A stretch of 17,358 nt of DNA from CAZEFK01 sp964511405 (GCA_964511405.1 CAZEFK010000160.1:1-17358); one strand, 5' to 3'; positions 1-7,833 are shown, counted from the first letter of the stretch. The notes: a model not told the origin generated them from the letters alone. Program-made: numbers and translations.

Positions 1-1322
1 GCCGCCGCCATCGCCGCGGCGATCGCCAGCCCGGCGCGCGGTGCCGGCGCCTCCGGCAGCACCGTGAACAGCAGCGCCATCAGCACCGAGCCTGCCGTCT
101 GCCCCAGCAGCCGCGCCGTTCCCTGCATGCCGCCGGCGGCGCTGCTGCGCGCCTTCGGCACCGACAGGAGCATGGTGCGGTTGTTGGGCGTCTGGAAGAA
201 GCCGAAGCCCAGCCCGGCCAGCATGGTGGCCGGCACCAGCGCCAACGGATCCCGCATCGGCCACAGCGCGGCAAGTCCCAGGCCGGCGGCCAGGCACATG
301 GCGCCGGCGGCACACAGCCAAGCGGTCGGCAACCGATCGGCCAGGCGGCCCGAAACCGGCGCCGCCAGCGCCACGGTCAGAGGCCACGGCGTCATGTACA
401 GGCCGGTCATGGCCACGCTCTGGCCGAGACCATGCTGCAGGTAGAAGGGCAGCGCCACCAAAGCAGCCATCTGCCCGGTGAAGCAGCAGATCGAGGCGAC
501 CACCGACAGCCGGAACGAGCGCAGGCGCAGCAGGTCCAGCGGCACCAGGGGCGCCTGGCGCGGCCGTTCGCGCCTGATCAGCGCGGCCAGGCCCGCGGCG
601 CCCACGGCCAGCAGTCCAGCGCCCAGCGCCGGTTGCCGGACCAGCTGGTCGACGCCGGCCACCAGGGCCGCGAAGCCGCCGGCGTTCAGCGCCACGCTGA
701 CCGGGTCCAGCCGCCGCCCGGTTCCCGCCGTCGCCGGCAAGGCGCGCGCGGCGGCCAGCACGACGGCGCCGACCGGCAGGTTCAGCAGGAACAGCCAGGG
801 CCACGACGCGGCCGACAGGATCGCGGCGCCCAGGCTCGGGCCCGCGGCGCCGGTCAATGCGATCGCCAGGGCGTTCCAGCCGATCGCGGCGCCCAGCCGC
901 CGCTGCGGCATGATCAGGCGCAGCAGCGCCCCCCCCAGCGCCATGAGCGCGGCCCCGCCCAGGCCTTGCAGCACCCGCGCCGCGACCAGCCAGGGCAGGC
1001 TCGGCGCCAGGGCGCACAGCACCGAGGCCGCGGTGAACAGCGCCGCGCCGGCCGCGAACACCCGGGGCGGCCCCAGGCTCTCGCCCAGCGCCGCCGCCGG
1101 CAGCAGCGCCATCACCAGCGCCGTCTGGTAGCCGGTCACCACCCACACCGACTGGGCCGGCGTCACGGCCAGGCTCTCAGCGATCGTGGGCAGCGCCACA
1201 TTGGCGATGGCGGCATCAAGCACCACCAGGACGAGGGCGGCGAACACCACCGCGATCGCGACCCGGCGGCGGGCTTCGGGCAAGCCATCGGCGGCGGTCA
1301 GGGCGAGGGTGGGATTGGACAT
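1..1322 (-). CDS. DHA2-type MFS multidrug exporter (EmrB/QacA-like), 3' end beyond the window
   Basis: About 440 codons of a 14-helix drug:H+ antiporter of the inner membrane run from ATG at 1322 to the window edge with no stop, so the C-terminus is missing. The first helix carries the DHA2 signature VVLDAAIANVALPTIAESL (Asp at residue 36). RVLQGLGGA follows near residue 116, the motif C-like GPSLGAAIL near 161, and WPWLFLLNLPVG near 174, the usual end of helix 6 in this family. Later parts are long runs of Ala/Leu/Val/Gly helices. A GGAG lies a few bases before the start. The gene is divergent from the LysR gene at 1437 across 114 bp, a common arrangement for a regulator and the exporter it controls. 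The substrate cannot be read from sequence. Family call is firm; specificity is unknown. Confidence 0.88.
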   Translation of the reverse strand, partial: MSNPTLALTAADGLPEARRRVAIAVVFAALVLVVLDAAIANVALPTIAESLAVTPAQSVWVVTGYQTALVMALLPAAALGESLGPPRVFAAGAALFTAASVLCALAPSLPWLVAARVLQGLGGAALMALGGALLRLIMPQRRLGAAIGWNALAIALTGAAGPSLGAAILSAASWPWLFLLNLPVGAVVLAAARALPATAGTGRRLDPVSVALNAGGFAALVAGVDQLVRQPALGAGLLAVGAAGLAALIRRERPRQAPLVPLDLLRLRSFRLSVVASICCFTGQMAALVALPFYLQHGLGQSVAMTGLYMTPWPLTVALAAPVSGRLADRLPTAWLCAAGAMCLAAGLGLAALWPMRDPLALVPATMLAGLGFGFFQTPNNRTMLLSVPKARSSAAGGMQGTARLLGQTAGSVLMALLFTVLPEAPAPRAGLAIAAAMAA

Positions 1323-1436
1323 CGGGCGTCTCCGGTCTGGGTCCTCGCACACATTGCCCGGCCCCAACTCAGGCGGTAGACGCACGAGCTGCAGGTCATT
1401 GCTGCATTAAGCGCCATGTCCGGCTAGCCTCGGCCC

Positions 1437-2384
1437 ATGGCCGAAGATTTGAACTTGCTGACCGCCCTCGACGCCCTGCTGACCGAGGGCAGCGTCGCCG
1501 CCGCCGCGCGCCGGCTGGGCCTCAGCGCCTCGGCCATGAGCCGCACGCTGACGCGGCTGCGCGCCGCCACCGGCGACCCCTTGCTGGTGCGCGCCGGCCG
1601 CGGCCTGGTACCGACGCCGCGCGCGGCCGAGCTGCGCGACCAGGTGCATGACCTGGCCCAGGCCGTGCGCGCCGTGCTGCGCCCGGCGCCGGCCGCTCTT
1701 GACCTCGCCACCCTGGCGCAGACCTTCACGATCCGGGCCAACGAGAGCTTCGTCGACACCTTCGCCGCCCGCCTGATCGCCCTGGCGGCCGAGGCCGCCC
1801 CCGGCGCGCGGCTGCGCTTCGCGCCCAAGCCCGACAAGGATGTCAGGCCACTGCGCGAGGGGCTGATCGACCTGGAGATCGGCGTGCTGGGCGACAGCGC
1901 GCCCGAGATCCGGGTGCAGGCGCTGTTCCAGGACACCTTCGTGGCCGTGGTCCGCGACGGCCATCCGCTGGCCGGCCCGGCCGCGCTGACGCCCGAGCGC
2001 CTGGCCGCTGCGGCCCACGTCCTCGTCTCGCGCCGCGGCCGCGGCAACGGCCCGGTCGACCGCGCCCTGGCGGCGCTCGGCCTGGCCCGCACCGCCGCCG
2101 CCATGGTGCCGGGTTTCCCGGCGGCGCTGGGCATCGCCGGGGTCTCCGACCTGGTGGCGCTGGCGCCCCGCTCCTATGCCGAGGCCGAAATCGCGCGCCG
2201 CGGCGGCGAGACGCGCGCCGGCCTGCGCATCCTGGCGCTGCCGATGCCGGTCGAGCCGATCACGATCTCGCAGATGTGGCACCCGCGGCTCGACGCCGAC
2301 CCCGCCCATCGCTGGCTGCGCGGCTTGATGCTGGCGGGCACGCGGGGCCAGGGCCGGGGTCGGCCGCTCGACCGGAGCCCCTGA
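1437..2384 (+). CDS. LysR-family transcriptional regulator
   Basis: A full-length 315-aa LysR-type regulator. The N-terminal winged helix-turn-helix is clear at about residues 4-62 (GSVAAAARRLGLSASAMSRT, then LVRAGRGLVPTPRA). The effector-binding domain follows to about residue 300. The order LLTALDALL... is typical of the NodD/NahR/PcpR-like branch rather than of CysB. The start at 1437 places the HTH at the expected distance from the N-terminus, though no strong Shine-Dalgarno precedes it. It is divergent from the DHA2 exporter, its most likely target (inference from position). Its stop lies two bases from the stop of the convergent MDR gene, leaving no room for a terminator between them. 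Confidence 0.9.
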   Translation: MAEDLNLLTALDALLTEGSVAAAARRLGLSASAMSRTLTRLRAATGDPLLVRAGRGLVPTPRAAELRDQVHDLAQAVRAVLRPAPAALDLATLAQTFTIRANESFVDTFAARLIALAAEAAPGARLRFAPKPDKDVRPLREGLIDLEIGVLGDSAPEIRVQALFQDTFVAVVRDGHPLAGPAALTPERLAAAAHVLVSRRGRGNGPVDRALAALGLARTAAAMVPGFPAALGIAGVSDLVALAPRSYAEAEIARRGGETRAGLRILALPMPVEPITISQMWHPRLDADPAHRWLRGLMLAGTRGQGRGRPLDRSP

Positions 2385-2386
2385 GG

Positions 2387-3343
2387 TCACACGCACACCA
2401 CGATCTTGCCGTTGGCGCCCGCCTCCATCAGCCGGTGGGCGTCCTGGATCTCGTCGAAGCGGAACACCCGCGCCGGGCGGGCCTGGTAGATCCCGGCCGC
2501 GGCCTTGTCGGCGAAATCCTGGAACGGGACTGCTGACAGCGGGTAGTCGGCGGTCCCGAACGCGAAGGCGCTGGCGAAGAAGCTCAAGTGGACGCCGCTC
2601 GGCAGGTCGGCCAGAGGATCGAAGCCGTCGATCGGCCCGCCGCCGCCCAGGAACCCGGCCATGCACACCCGCCCGTCCGGCCGCACCAGGCGCAGCGAGT
2701 CGCGCAGGACCGACGAGCCCACCAGATCAAGCGCGCCGTCCAGCCGCCCGATCTGCGCCGCCAGGTCGGGCGCGTCCCGCACCGGCTCGGCGCCCAGGGC
2801 CGCCAGCGTCGCGAACCGCGCCGGGTCGCGCGTGGTCGCCAGCACCCGCGCGCCAGCCGCGACGGCGATGTTGATCGCGGCCTGGCCCAAGGCCGAGGTG
2901 CCGCCGCGCACCGGCAGCGCCTGCCCGGCCGTCAGGCCGAGATTGCGGTGCAGGCAGGTCCAGGCGGTGGCGTAGGACTCGGGCAGCGCGGCCAGCTCGG
3001 CCCAGCCGAGATCCGTGTCCAGCGGCACCACCTGGGCGGCGGGCACCCGGGTCAGCTCGGCATAGCTGCCGTCGATGGTCCGACCCATGCCGCCCATCAG
3101 GGCGCAGACGCGCCGGCCGGGCGCCAGGCGCCCGCTGGGGTCGGCCACGACCTCGCCCACGCATTCGATGCCGGTCACCGCGGTGCCGGGCCAGATGCCG
3201 CTGCGGAAATAGGCCTCGGCATGGTTCAGCCCGAACGCCTTGACCCGGATCACCACCTGCTCCGGCGCCGGCGCCGGATCCGGCCGCTCCTCGATGACCA
3301 GTTGGTCGGGCCCACCGGGCGCCCGGATCACGATCGCACGCAT
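2387..3343 (-). CDS. Zinc-independent MDR oxidoreductase (quinone oxidoreductase-like)
   Basis: A 318-aa medium-chain dehydrogenase/reductase that should use NADPH to reduce quinones or enones in the cytoplasm. The N-terminal GroES-like fold contains GLNHAEAYFRSG (residues 38-49) and TGIECVGEV (57-65). The nucleotide-binding loop is RGGTSALGQAAINIA at 146-160, and the chain ends with AHRLMEAGANGKIVVCV, the classic MDR C-terminus. The catalytic-zinc Cys/His ligands and structural-zinc cysteines of alcohol dehydrogenases are absent, which favours the quinone oxidoreductase branch. The ATG at 3343 is preceded by a strong GGAAGGAGG. The gene is divergent from the frameshifted LysR gene at 3436 and shares an AT-rich promoter region with it, so it is probably that regulator's target. 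Confidence 0.88.
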   Translation of the reverse strand: MRAIVIRAPGGPDQLVIEERPDPAPAPEQVVIRVKAFGLNHAEAYFRSGIWPGTAVTGIECVGEVVADPSGRLAPGRRVCALMGGMGRTIDGSYAELTRVPAAQVVPLDTDLGWAELAALPESYATAWTCLHRNLGLTAGQALPVRGGTSALGQAAINIAVAAGARVLATTRDPARFATLAALGAEPVRDAPDLAAQIGRLDGALDLVGSSVLRDSLRLVRPDGRVCMAGFLGGGGPIDGFDPLADLPSGVHLSFFASAFAFGTADYPLSAVPFQDFADKAAAGIYQARPARVFRFDEIQDAHRLMEAGANGKIVVCV

Positions 3344-3435
3344 GCTCGCCTCCTTCCGTTGCCGGCGGAGCGTCGGGCGGCGGCGCGTTCATTTAAATTA
3401 CAAAGATCGAACGATTTTTGTATATTTAGCCAACA
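3344..3435. promoter_or_regulatory. Divergent promoter/operator between MDR enzyme and LysR gene
   Basis: This intergenic region turns sharply AT-rich at 3390-3430. For the rightward gene a -10-like TATATT (3421-3426) lies 17 bp from a weak -35-like TTACAA (3398-3403). The spacer holds an 8-bp inverted repeat, AAAGATCG/CGATTTTT (3402-3409 and 3412-3419, one mismatch), a plausible regulator site. There is no Shine-Dalgarno before the ATG at 3436, and the predicted transcription start is about 3433, so leaderless translation is possible. Promoter positions are inferred by eye. Confidence 0.5.
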
Positions 3436-4343
3436 ATGGACGGCGTGACCCTGCACCAGCTGATCTGTTTCGACGCCGTGGCGACGGCCGGCAGCTTCCA
3501 GGCCGCGGCCGACCGGCTGGGCCGCACCCACCCGACGGTGTTCGCCGCGGTCAAGGCGCTGGAGGCGCAGCTGGGCCTGGCCCTGCTCGACCGCAGCGGC
3601 TACCGGGTGCGGCTGACCGAGGCCGGACGGTCGGTCCACGACCGGGCCAAGCGGCTGCTGGGCGAGCTGCGATGCTGCGCGGCCACGCGGCGCAGCTGGC
3701 CCTGGGGGCGGAAACCGATCTGACCGTGGTGATCGGCGATCTGTCGCCGGTGCCGGCCTGCCTGGACCTGCTGCAGGGCTTCTTCGACGCCGAGCCCGCC
3801 ACCCGCCTGCACCTGCAAGCCGAGGCGCTCGGCGGCCCGGCCGAGCGGCTGCTGGACGGCGACGCCGACCTGATCCTGCACCATGTCGACCGCGCCGACC
3901 CGCGGCTGGAGGCGATCGCGCTGGCGCCGGTGCGCGTGCTGCCGGTGGTGGCGCCGGGGTTCCTGCCCGACCCGGCCCAGGCGTCGCCCGAGGCCCTGCG
4001 CGACCGCGTCCAGGTCGTGATCCGCGACACCGCCCGCCACACGCCCGGCCGCGACTACTACCTGGTCGAGGGTGCGCCGCGCTGGACCGTCGCCGATCAG
4101 CCGACCAAGGCCCACATCATCCGGCGCGGCCTGGGCTGGGGCCATCTGCCTGAGTTCCAGATTCGCGACGATCTGGCGGCCGGCAGCTTGGTGCCCTTGT
4201 CCGGCCCGCGGTTTCCCGGCGGCCAGGTCGAGCTGGCGGCGGCGCGCGTCGCCGGCCGCCCGCGCGGGCCCGTGGCGGAGCGGTTGTGGCGGCACCTGGC
4301 GGCGCACGCGGGCGCCGTCGCCGCCGCGCTGGCCAGCTGCTAG
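3436..4343 (+). pseudogene. LysR-family regulator with a -1 frameshift at about 3671
   Basis: The first frame (3436-3671) encodes a normal LysR HTH: MDGVTLHQLICFDAVATAGS, then DRLGRTHPTVFAAVKALEAQ and LLDRSGYRVRLTEAGR. It then runs into junk and a TGA at 3721-3723. The effector-binding domain continues in another frame from about 3672 (MLRGHAAQLALGAETDLTVV) to a TAG at 4341-4343. Adding one base after 3671 would join the two as GELR-MLRG and give about 302 residues, a normal LysR length. So one base has been lost, either in the genome or in the assembly. The downstream half keeps good coding character, which argues for a recent event or a sequencing error. An ATG at 3672 could start the second half alone, but it lacks a ribosome-binding site. 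The gene is divergent from the MDR oxidoreductase. Confidence 0.85.
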
Positions 4344-4365
4344 CGGCTGCGGCAGGATCCGGCCC

Positions 4366-4902
4366 ATGACGATCGAACTGCGCAGCGACCGCCTGCTCTT
4401 GCGTCCATGGCGCGACGACGACCGCGAGCCGTTTGCGGCCATGGGCCAGGATCCGGCGGTCATGGAGTACCTGCTGGGACCGATGGACCGCGCCGCCAGC
4501 GACGCCATGGTCGGGCGCATCCAGGCCCACATGGCCGAGCATGGCTTCGGCTGGTGGGCCGTCGAGCTACCGGGCGCCTGCCCGTTCATCGGCTTCGTCG
4601 GCCTGGCCCACGTGACGTTCGAGGCCCCCTTCACGCCGGCGGTCGAGGTCGGGTGGCGCCTGGCCCAGGCCCATTGGGGCCGGGGCTACGCCACCGAGGC
4701 CGCCCGCCTGGCCATCGGCCATGGCTTCCAGCGGCTGGGCCTCAGCGAGATCGTCGCCTTCACCGTGCCGGCCAACCGCCGCTCGCAGGCGGTGATGGCG
4801 CGCCTGGGCATGACCCGCGACCCGGCCGACGACTTCGACCATCCCCGCGTGCCCGACGGCCATCCCTTGAAGCGCCACGTGCTGTACCGCATCCGCCCAT
4901 GA
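4366..4902 (+). CDS. GNAT-family N-acetyltransferase (RimJ/RimL-like)
   Basis: A 178-aa cytoplasmic acetyl-CoA-dependent N-acyltransferase of the Acetyltransf_3 type. It opens with the familiar TIELRSDRLLLRPWRDDDRE. The acetyl-CoA pyrophosphate loop is W-GRGYATEAA at residues 104-112 after EVGWRL. The C-terminal motif is VPANRRSQAVMARLGM (134-149), followed by the HPRVPDGHPLKRHVLYRI ending common in this subgroup. The frame is open further upstream, but ATG 4366 has GGCAGGA just before it and matches the family N-terminus. It starts 22 bp after the LysR pseudogene and converges on the DUF1697 gene with a six-base gap. The acceptor substrate is unknown; ribosomal-protein acetylation is only one possibility. 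Confidence 0.88.
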   Translation: MTIELRSDRLLLRPWRDDDREPFAAMGQDPAVMEYLLGPMDRAASDAMVGRIQAHMAEHGFGWWAVELPGACPFIGFVGLAHVTFEAPFTPAVEVGWRLAQAHWGRGYATEAARLAIGHGFQRLGLSEIVAFTVPANRRSQAVMARLGMTRDPADDFDHPRVPDGHPLKRHVLYRIRP

Positions 4903-4908
4903 CTGGCG

Positions 4909-5424
4909 CTAACCCAGCGCCGCCGCCATCTCGGCCAGCTTGGCGACCGTGTTCATGTTGCGCGCGGTGCCGGCCTGCGCCGCCGGGATCCTGAGCTTGC
5001 TGCGGCCCATGCCGGCGCCGTAGTGGACGTAGATCTCGCGGCGGCCGAGCCGGATCTCCTCGTCGGCCTGGCCGGTCACCCGCGCCACGGCGTCGGCGGG
5101 CGGCGGCTGGTCCAGGAAGATCGCGACCGTGTATTTGGCCGGCCGGTCCGGGAACGGGTTCGCGGCCAGCACGTCCGCGATTTCGTCCGCAGTGCGGGCG
5201 AGCACGCCGACCGGCTTGCCGGCATAGGCCGCCAGCCGCGCGTCAAGCGCCGCCTTGACCGCGGCCTCGTCGCGATCGCTCCGGAACATCAGGTTGCCGC
5301 TGGCGATGTAGGTCTTCACCTGGGTGAAGCCGGCGGCCTCGGCCATGGCCTTCAGCTCGGTCATGGGCAAAAGGCCGGTGCCGCCGACATTGACGGCGCG
5401 CAGCAGGGCGACGAACGCGGTCAT
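4909..5424 (-). CDS. DUF1697 family protein
   Basis: A complete 171-aa protein matching the DUF1697 pattern: FVALLRAVNVGGTG at the start, MTELKAMAEAAGFTQVKTYI next, and ASGNLMFRSD at about residues 41-50. The family is widespread in bacteria, is predicted to be cytoplasmic and has no established biochemical role. Length and N-terminus agree with the family, and ATG 5424 is the only sensible start. It is divergent from the TfoX-domain gene at 5496 and convergent with the acetyltransferase. Family assignment is firm; function is not known. Confidence 0.88.
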   Translation of the reverse strand: MTAFVALLRAVNVGGTGLLPMTELKAMAEAAGFTQVKTYIASGNLMFRSDRDEAAVKAALDARLAAYAGKPVGVLARTADEIADVLAANPFPDRPAKYTVAIFLDQPPPADAVARVTGQADEEIRLGRREIYVHYGAGMGRSKLRIPAAQAGTARNMNTVAKLAEMAAALG

Positions 5425-5495
5425 GGCCCCTTCTAGCGCATGGGCTTACGCTTGCGCTCCATGAAATTCAGGCCTCTGCTTCAGGATGTCGGTCG

Positions 5496-5885
5496 ATGGA
5501 CGAAGCCCAGCTTGCCCAGCACATCCGCGCCGCCCTCGCCGGCGTCGAGGCGATCCGCGAAGTCCGAATGTTCGGCGGGCTCGCCTTCCTGCTCAACGGC
5601 AATATGATGGCGTCGGCCTCCAAACGCGGGCTGATGGCGCGCGTCGGGCCCGACGGCGTCGCGGCGGCGCTGGCCCACCCCGGCACCATCGCTCTGGAGA
5701 TGCGCGGCAAGCCGATGCCGGGCTTCGTCCGGGTCACGCCGCCAGCGCTCGGCACGCCGGCGGTCGACGCCTGCCTGCAGCAGGCCCTGGCCTTCGTGCG
5801 CACCCTGCCGCCCAAGTCCGAGCCGGCGGCGCCGAAGCGCCGACCGAGTGGCCGGCCCCCAGTCACTTCGAGAAGATCGTCTTGA
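5496..5885 (+). CDS. TfoX/Sxy N-terminal-domain protein
   Basis: A 129-aa protein whose first 105 residues or so form the TfoX N-terminal domain, including the hallmark EVRMFGGLAFLLNGNMMASA and later RGKPMPGFVRV. In gammaproteobacteria TfoX/Sxy promotes competence with CRP. Stand-alone N-domain proteins like this are common in alphaproteobacteria and have no proven role. An AGGA sits about nine bases before ATG 5496. The last 24 residues are a Pro/Arg/Ser-rich basic tail, which is either natural in this family or the product of a small 3' frame change. The 3' end overlaps a possible minus-strand coding remnant (5863-5990). Confidence 0.85.
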   Translation: MDEAQLAQHIRAALAGVEAIREVRMFGGLAFLLNGNMMASASKRGLMARVGPDGVAAALAHPGTIALEMRGKPMPGFVRVTPPALGTPAVDACLQQALAFVRTLPPKSEPAAPKRRPSGRPPVTSRRSS

Positions 5886-5990
5886 TGGCGCCGCGGATCC
5901 GGGTGTCCGCCTCACGCGTCGCCGCGCCGTCGGCACCGGTCATGACCATCGAGAACTGGTAGTACCCGCCGGCATATCGCGGGCCCCCGT
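5863..5990 (-). other. Possible 3' remnant of an unrecognised minus-strand gene
   Basis: Downstream of the tartrate-dehydratase-like gene the minus strand reads, in a different frame, as a plausible protein C-terminus: YAGGYYQFSMVMTGADG, then ATREADTRIRGAIKTIFSK and a TGA at 5863-5865. It is too well composed to look like random high-GC frame noise, but its upstream extension runs into the enolase gene's shadow frame and no start is evident. It may be the tail of a deleted gene, or chance. I do not recognise the family. Confidence 0.22.
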
Positions 5991-5996
5991 CGCGGG

Positions 5997-7148
5997 CTAC
6001 TCGGGTTCGTGCAGGCCCCGGAACAGCGCCAGCGCCGCTTGCCGCCGCTCGAAGCCGATGCCCGGATCCGCGGGCAGCGCGACCCGGCCGCCCTCGACGC
6101 GCCCGCCGTCGGGCAGGCCGCACAGCGGCTGGAAGGAGAACGGATTGACCTCGGTTCCGCCGAGGCCGAGGGCGGCCGCCACGTGCAGACTGAACAGGTG
6201 GCCGCCATGGGGCCAGAACGCCCGGCGCGGCCAGCCCCGGGCCGTCAGGTGATCGACGATCGGCAGATAGCCGGGCAGCCCGTAGCAATGCACCGGATCG
6301 AACACCAGGACGTCGCGGTCGCGCCGGAGGCCGCCATGGCGATCGAGCAGCCGGGCCTCGGCCAGCGAGAACATCGCCTCGCCGGCGGCGATCGGGCCCG
6401 GATAGGCGGCGGCGACCGCAGCCTGGGTCGCGAAATCGAGCGGATCGCAGACATCCTCGAACCACCACAGGCCGAGCGGCGCCAGCCGCGGCGCAGCGGC
6501 CGGGTCATGGGCGTTCATGGCGTCGACCGCCAAGTGTCCGGCACCGCCCGGCAGGCGCGCGGCGGCCGCCTCGATGCGCCCGATATCGTCGTCCAGGTCG
6601 GCGCCGATCTTGATCTTGGCGCGGGTGAAGCCGAGGTCGGCCAAGCGCGCCATCTCGTCGGCCAGACGGCGGCGGTCGTCCTGCGGATAGCGGTAGCCGC
6701 CGCCGGCATAGACCGGCACCGTCGCTTCGGCGGTCCGCCCCAGGCGCTCGGCCAGCAGCCGCCACAGCGGCAGACCGGCGATCTTGGCGGCGGCGTCCCA
6801 CAGCGCCATGTCCAGGGTGCCGACGGCGACGCACCGCTCGCCATGGCCGCCCGGCTTCTCGCCCGCCATCATCACGGCCCAGGCCCGCAGCGGGTCGAGG
6901 GCGCCGCCGCCGTCCGCCAGCGCACCGTCGGCGGCGGCCAGCAGCCGCGGCGCGAAGCGGTCGCGGATCAGCCCGCCCTGGCCGAATCGTCCGACCGAGG
7001 CGAAGCCGTAGCCGACCACCGGCCGGCCCTCGCGCCTGATGTCGGTGACCAGCGCCACCAGGCTGGTCGTAAGCCCGCCCGGCGGCACTGCCGGATCGGC
7101 ATAGCGCGACACCGGGATGGTGCGCTCATGGATGGCGGTGATGCGCAT
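5997..7148 (-). CDS. tarD: D(-)-tartrate dehydratase-like enolase-superfamily enzyme
   Basis: A 383-aa mandelate-racemase/muconate-lactonizing-type enzyme, expected to dehydrate a sugar acid by Mg2+-assisted proton abstraction. Many segments match TarD of Bradyrhizobium as I remember it: TTSLVALVTD at 27-36, GQGGLIRDRF at 57-66, EKPGGHGER at 97-105, GTLDMALWDAAAKIAG at 110-125. The catalytic KIKIG contains Lys180. Candidate metal ligands are Asp209, Glu231 and Glu257; Asp284 and His314 (WPHGGH) complete the site. These fall at TarD-like spacing (TarD K184, D213, E239, E265, H322 from memory). The base after the first ligand differs (DAMNAHD rather than DANGRFN), so the substrate could vary. 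Start ATG 7148 gives the normal N-terminus. No transporter or regulator of tartrate use is adjacent. The symbol is a family-level assignment. Confidence 0.82.
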   Translation of the reverse strand: MRITAIHERTIPVSRYADPAVPPGGLTTSLVALVTDIRREGRPVVGYGFASVGRFGQGGLIRDRFAPRLLAAADGALADGGGALDPLRAWAVMMAGEKPGGHGERCVAVGTLDMALWDAAAKIAGLPLWRLLAERLGRTAEATVPVYAGGGYRYPQDDRRRLADEMARLADLGFTRAKIKIGADLDDDIGRIEAAAARLPGGAGHLAVDAMNAHDPAAAPRLAPLGLWWFEDVCDPLDFATQAAVAAAYPGPIAAGEAMFSLAEARLLDRHGGLRRDRDVLVFDPVHCYGLPGYLPIVDHLTARGWPRRAFWPHGGHLFSLHVAAALGLGGTEVNPFSFQPLCGLPDGGRVEGGRVALPADPGIGFERRQAALALFRGLHEPE

Positions 7149-7213
7149 GGGAACCGGGATTCGCGGACATCATGGACCGCGGCCCGGCGATGGCCAAGGC
7201 TCAACTCGCGTTC

Positions 7214-7414
7214 TCAGCTCGCCTTCCGCTGGCCAGCCGGGTCCGCGGTGCCGCGCACGGCGGCCTCGAAGCCGGAGGCGACGAGATCGTCGGCCAGGCC
7301 GTCGAAGACGACGGCGGCGAACAGCAGCGACCGCCGGTCGGCGTCGCTGCCGGCGAGCCGCGCCTGATCGCGCGCATGCGCGGCGGCCTGCCGGTATTCG
7401 GTGATCCGGGTCAT
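7214..7414 (-). CDS. Small helical hypothetical protein (66 aa)
   Basis: Starting at ATG 7414, preceded by AAGAGAG, this gives a 66-residue protein beginning MTRITEYRQAAAHARDQARL. The first 50 residues are mainly helical and Ala/Arg/Asp-rich (DADRRSLLFAAVVFDGLADD). The pattern recalls the many short alphaproteobacterial proteins with a Y-R-x-A-x-E/A-A repeat and no known role. The frame is open a further 16 codons upstream, but the extension is Pro/Cys-rich and lacks a ribosome-binding site. It precedes the tarD-like gene by 65 bp on the same strand. I cannot assign a function. Confidence 0.6.
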   Translation of the reverse strand: MTRITEYRQAAAHARDQARLAGSDADRRSLLFAAVVFDGLADDLVASGFEAAVRGTADPAGQRKAS

Positions 7415-7486
7415 CGGGCTCTCTTGTCTGGGAGCTGGGCACGGCGCGCAGGGTTGCTGCACCGTCGATCCTTACATGTGGCGCCG

Positions 7487-7565
7487 TTGTCGGGATGACA
7501 AGACGGACATGCCCCGACAAACCTGCAGCCGGCGGTATGCATACCTTGCGCGTGACAAGCGTCAC
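7487..7565. promoter_or_regulatory. Cluster of three palindromes upstream of the 66-aa gene
   Basis: Three symmetrical elements lie in the 170-bp gap between the lipoprotein gene's 3' end and the 66-aa gene's start: an 8-bp inverted repeat TTGTCGGG/CCCGACAA (7487-7494, 7513-7520), a perfect 10-bp palindrome GTATGCATAC (7535-7544), and GTGAC-AAGC-GTCAC (7552-7565). Operators for the leftward genes, or the stem of a terminator for the lipoprotein gene, are possible. No factor is recognised. Confidence 0.35.
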
Positions 7566-7584
7566 ACTGGCGTCCGGACCAAGA

Positions 7585-7764
7585 TCAGGGCGGCCGGGCG
7601 ATGGTGCAGTGCGGGTCGCCGGCACAGGTCCGCGGGCTGGCGCCGGCCCGCTGCGGCTGCATCGCCACGCTCGCGGGCACGCTGACCGCCATCAGCGCCG
7701 GACTGAAGCAGCCCGCCAAGGGCAGCGCCAAGACGATCGCGGCAAGACGGGATATTCCGGGCAC
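7585..7764 (-). CDS. Small lipoprotein (59 aa)
   Basis: A short minus-strand gene with a GTG start at 7764, five bases after a perfect GGAGG. The product begins MPGISRLAAIVLALPLAGC: a basic n-region, a hydrophobic core and a lipobox L16-A17-G18-C19, so signal peptidase II should cleave before Cys19 and the lipid anchor would sit there. The mature part is only about 41 residues and contains a further Cys pair (RTCAGDPHCTI). An alternative GTG at 7770 is too close to the Shine-Dalgarno. It is divergent from the PAS_5 gene. Many alphaproteobacteria have such short lipoproteins; the function is unknown. Confidence 0.6.
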   Translation of the reverse strand: MPGISRLAAIVLALPLAGCFSPALMAVSVPASVAMQPQRAGASPRTCAGDPHCTIARPP

Positions 7765-7833
7765 GGCCACCTCCGACGCTCAAACGGCTGCGCGGCCGCA
7801 GCGGATCGGTGGGCAACATGCGCCATAGTGCTT

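Noticed and set aside
1323..1436. LysR T-N11-A operator between the exporter and the first LysR gene
   Set aside because: Two CTGCA words 14 bp apart (start to start) are present, but no convincing T-N11-A dyad.
1407..2666. 419-codon minus-strand frame opposite the first LysR gene
   Set aside because: No recognisable domain, and composition is that of a shadow frame; it also crosses two real genes on different strands.
6009..7367. 452-codon plus-strand frame opposite the tarD-like gene
   Set aside because: It is the antisense of a fully conserved enzyme, and its Gln/Arg-rich product lacks any motif.
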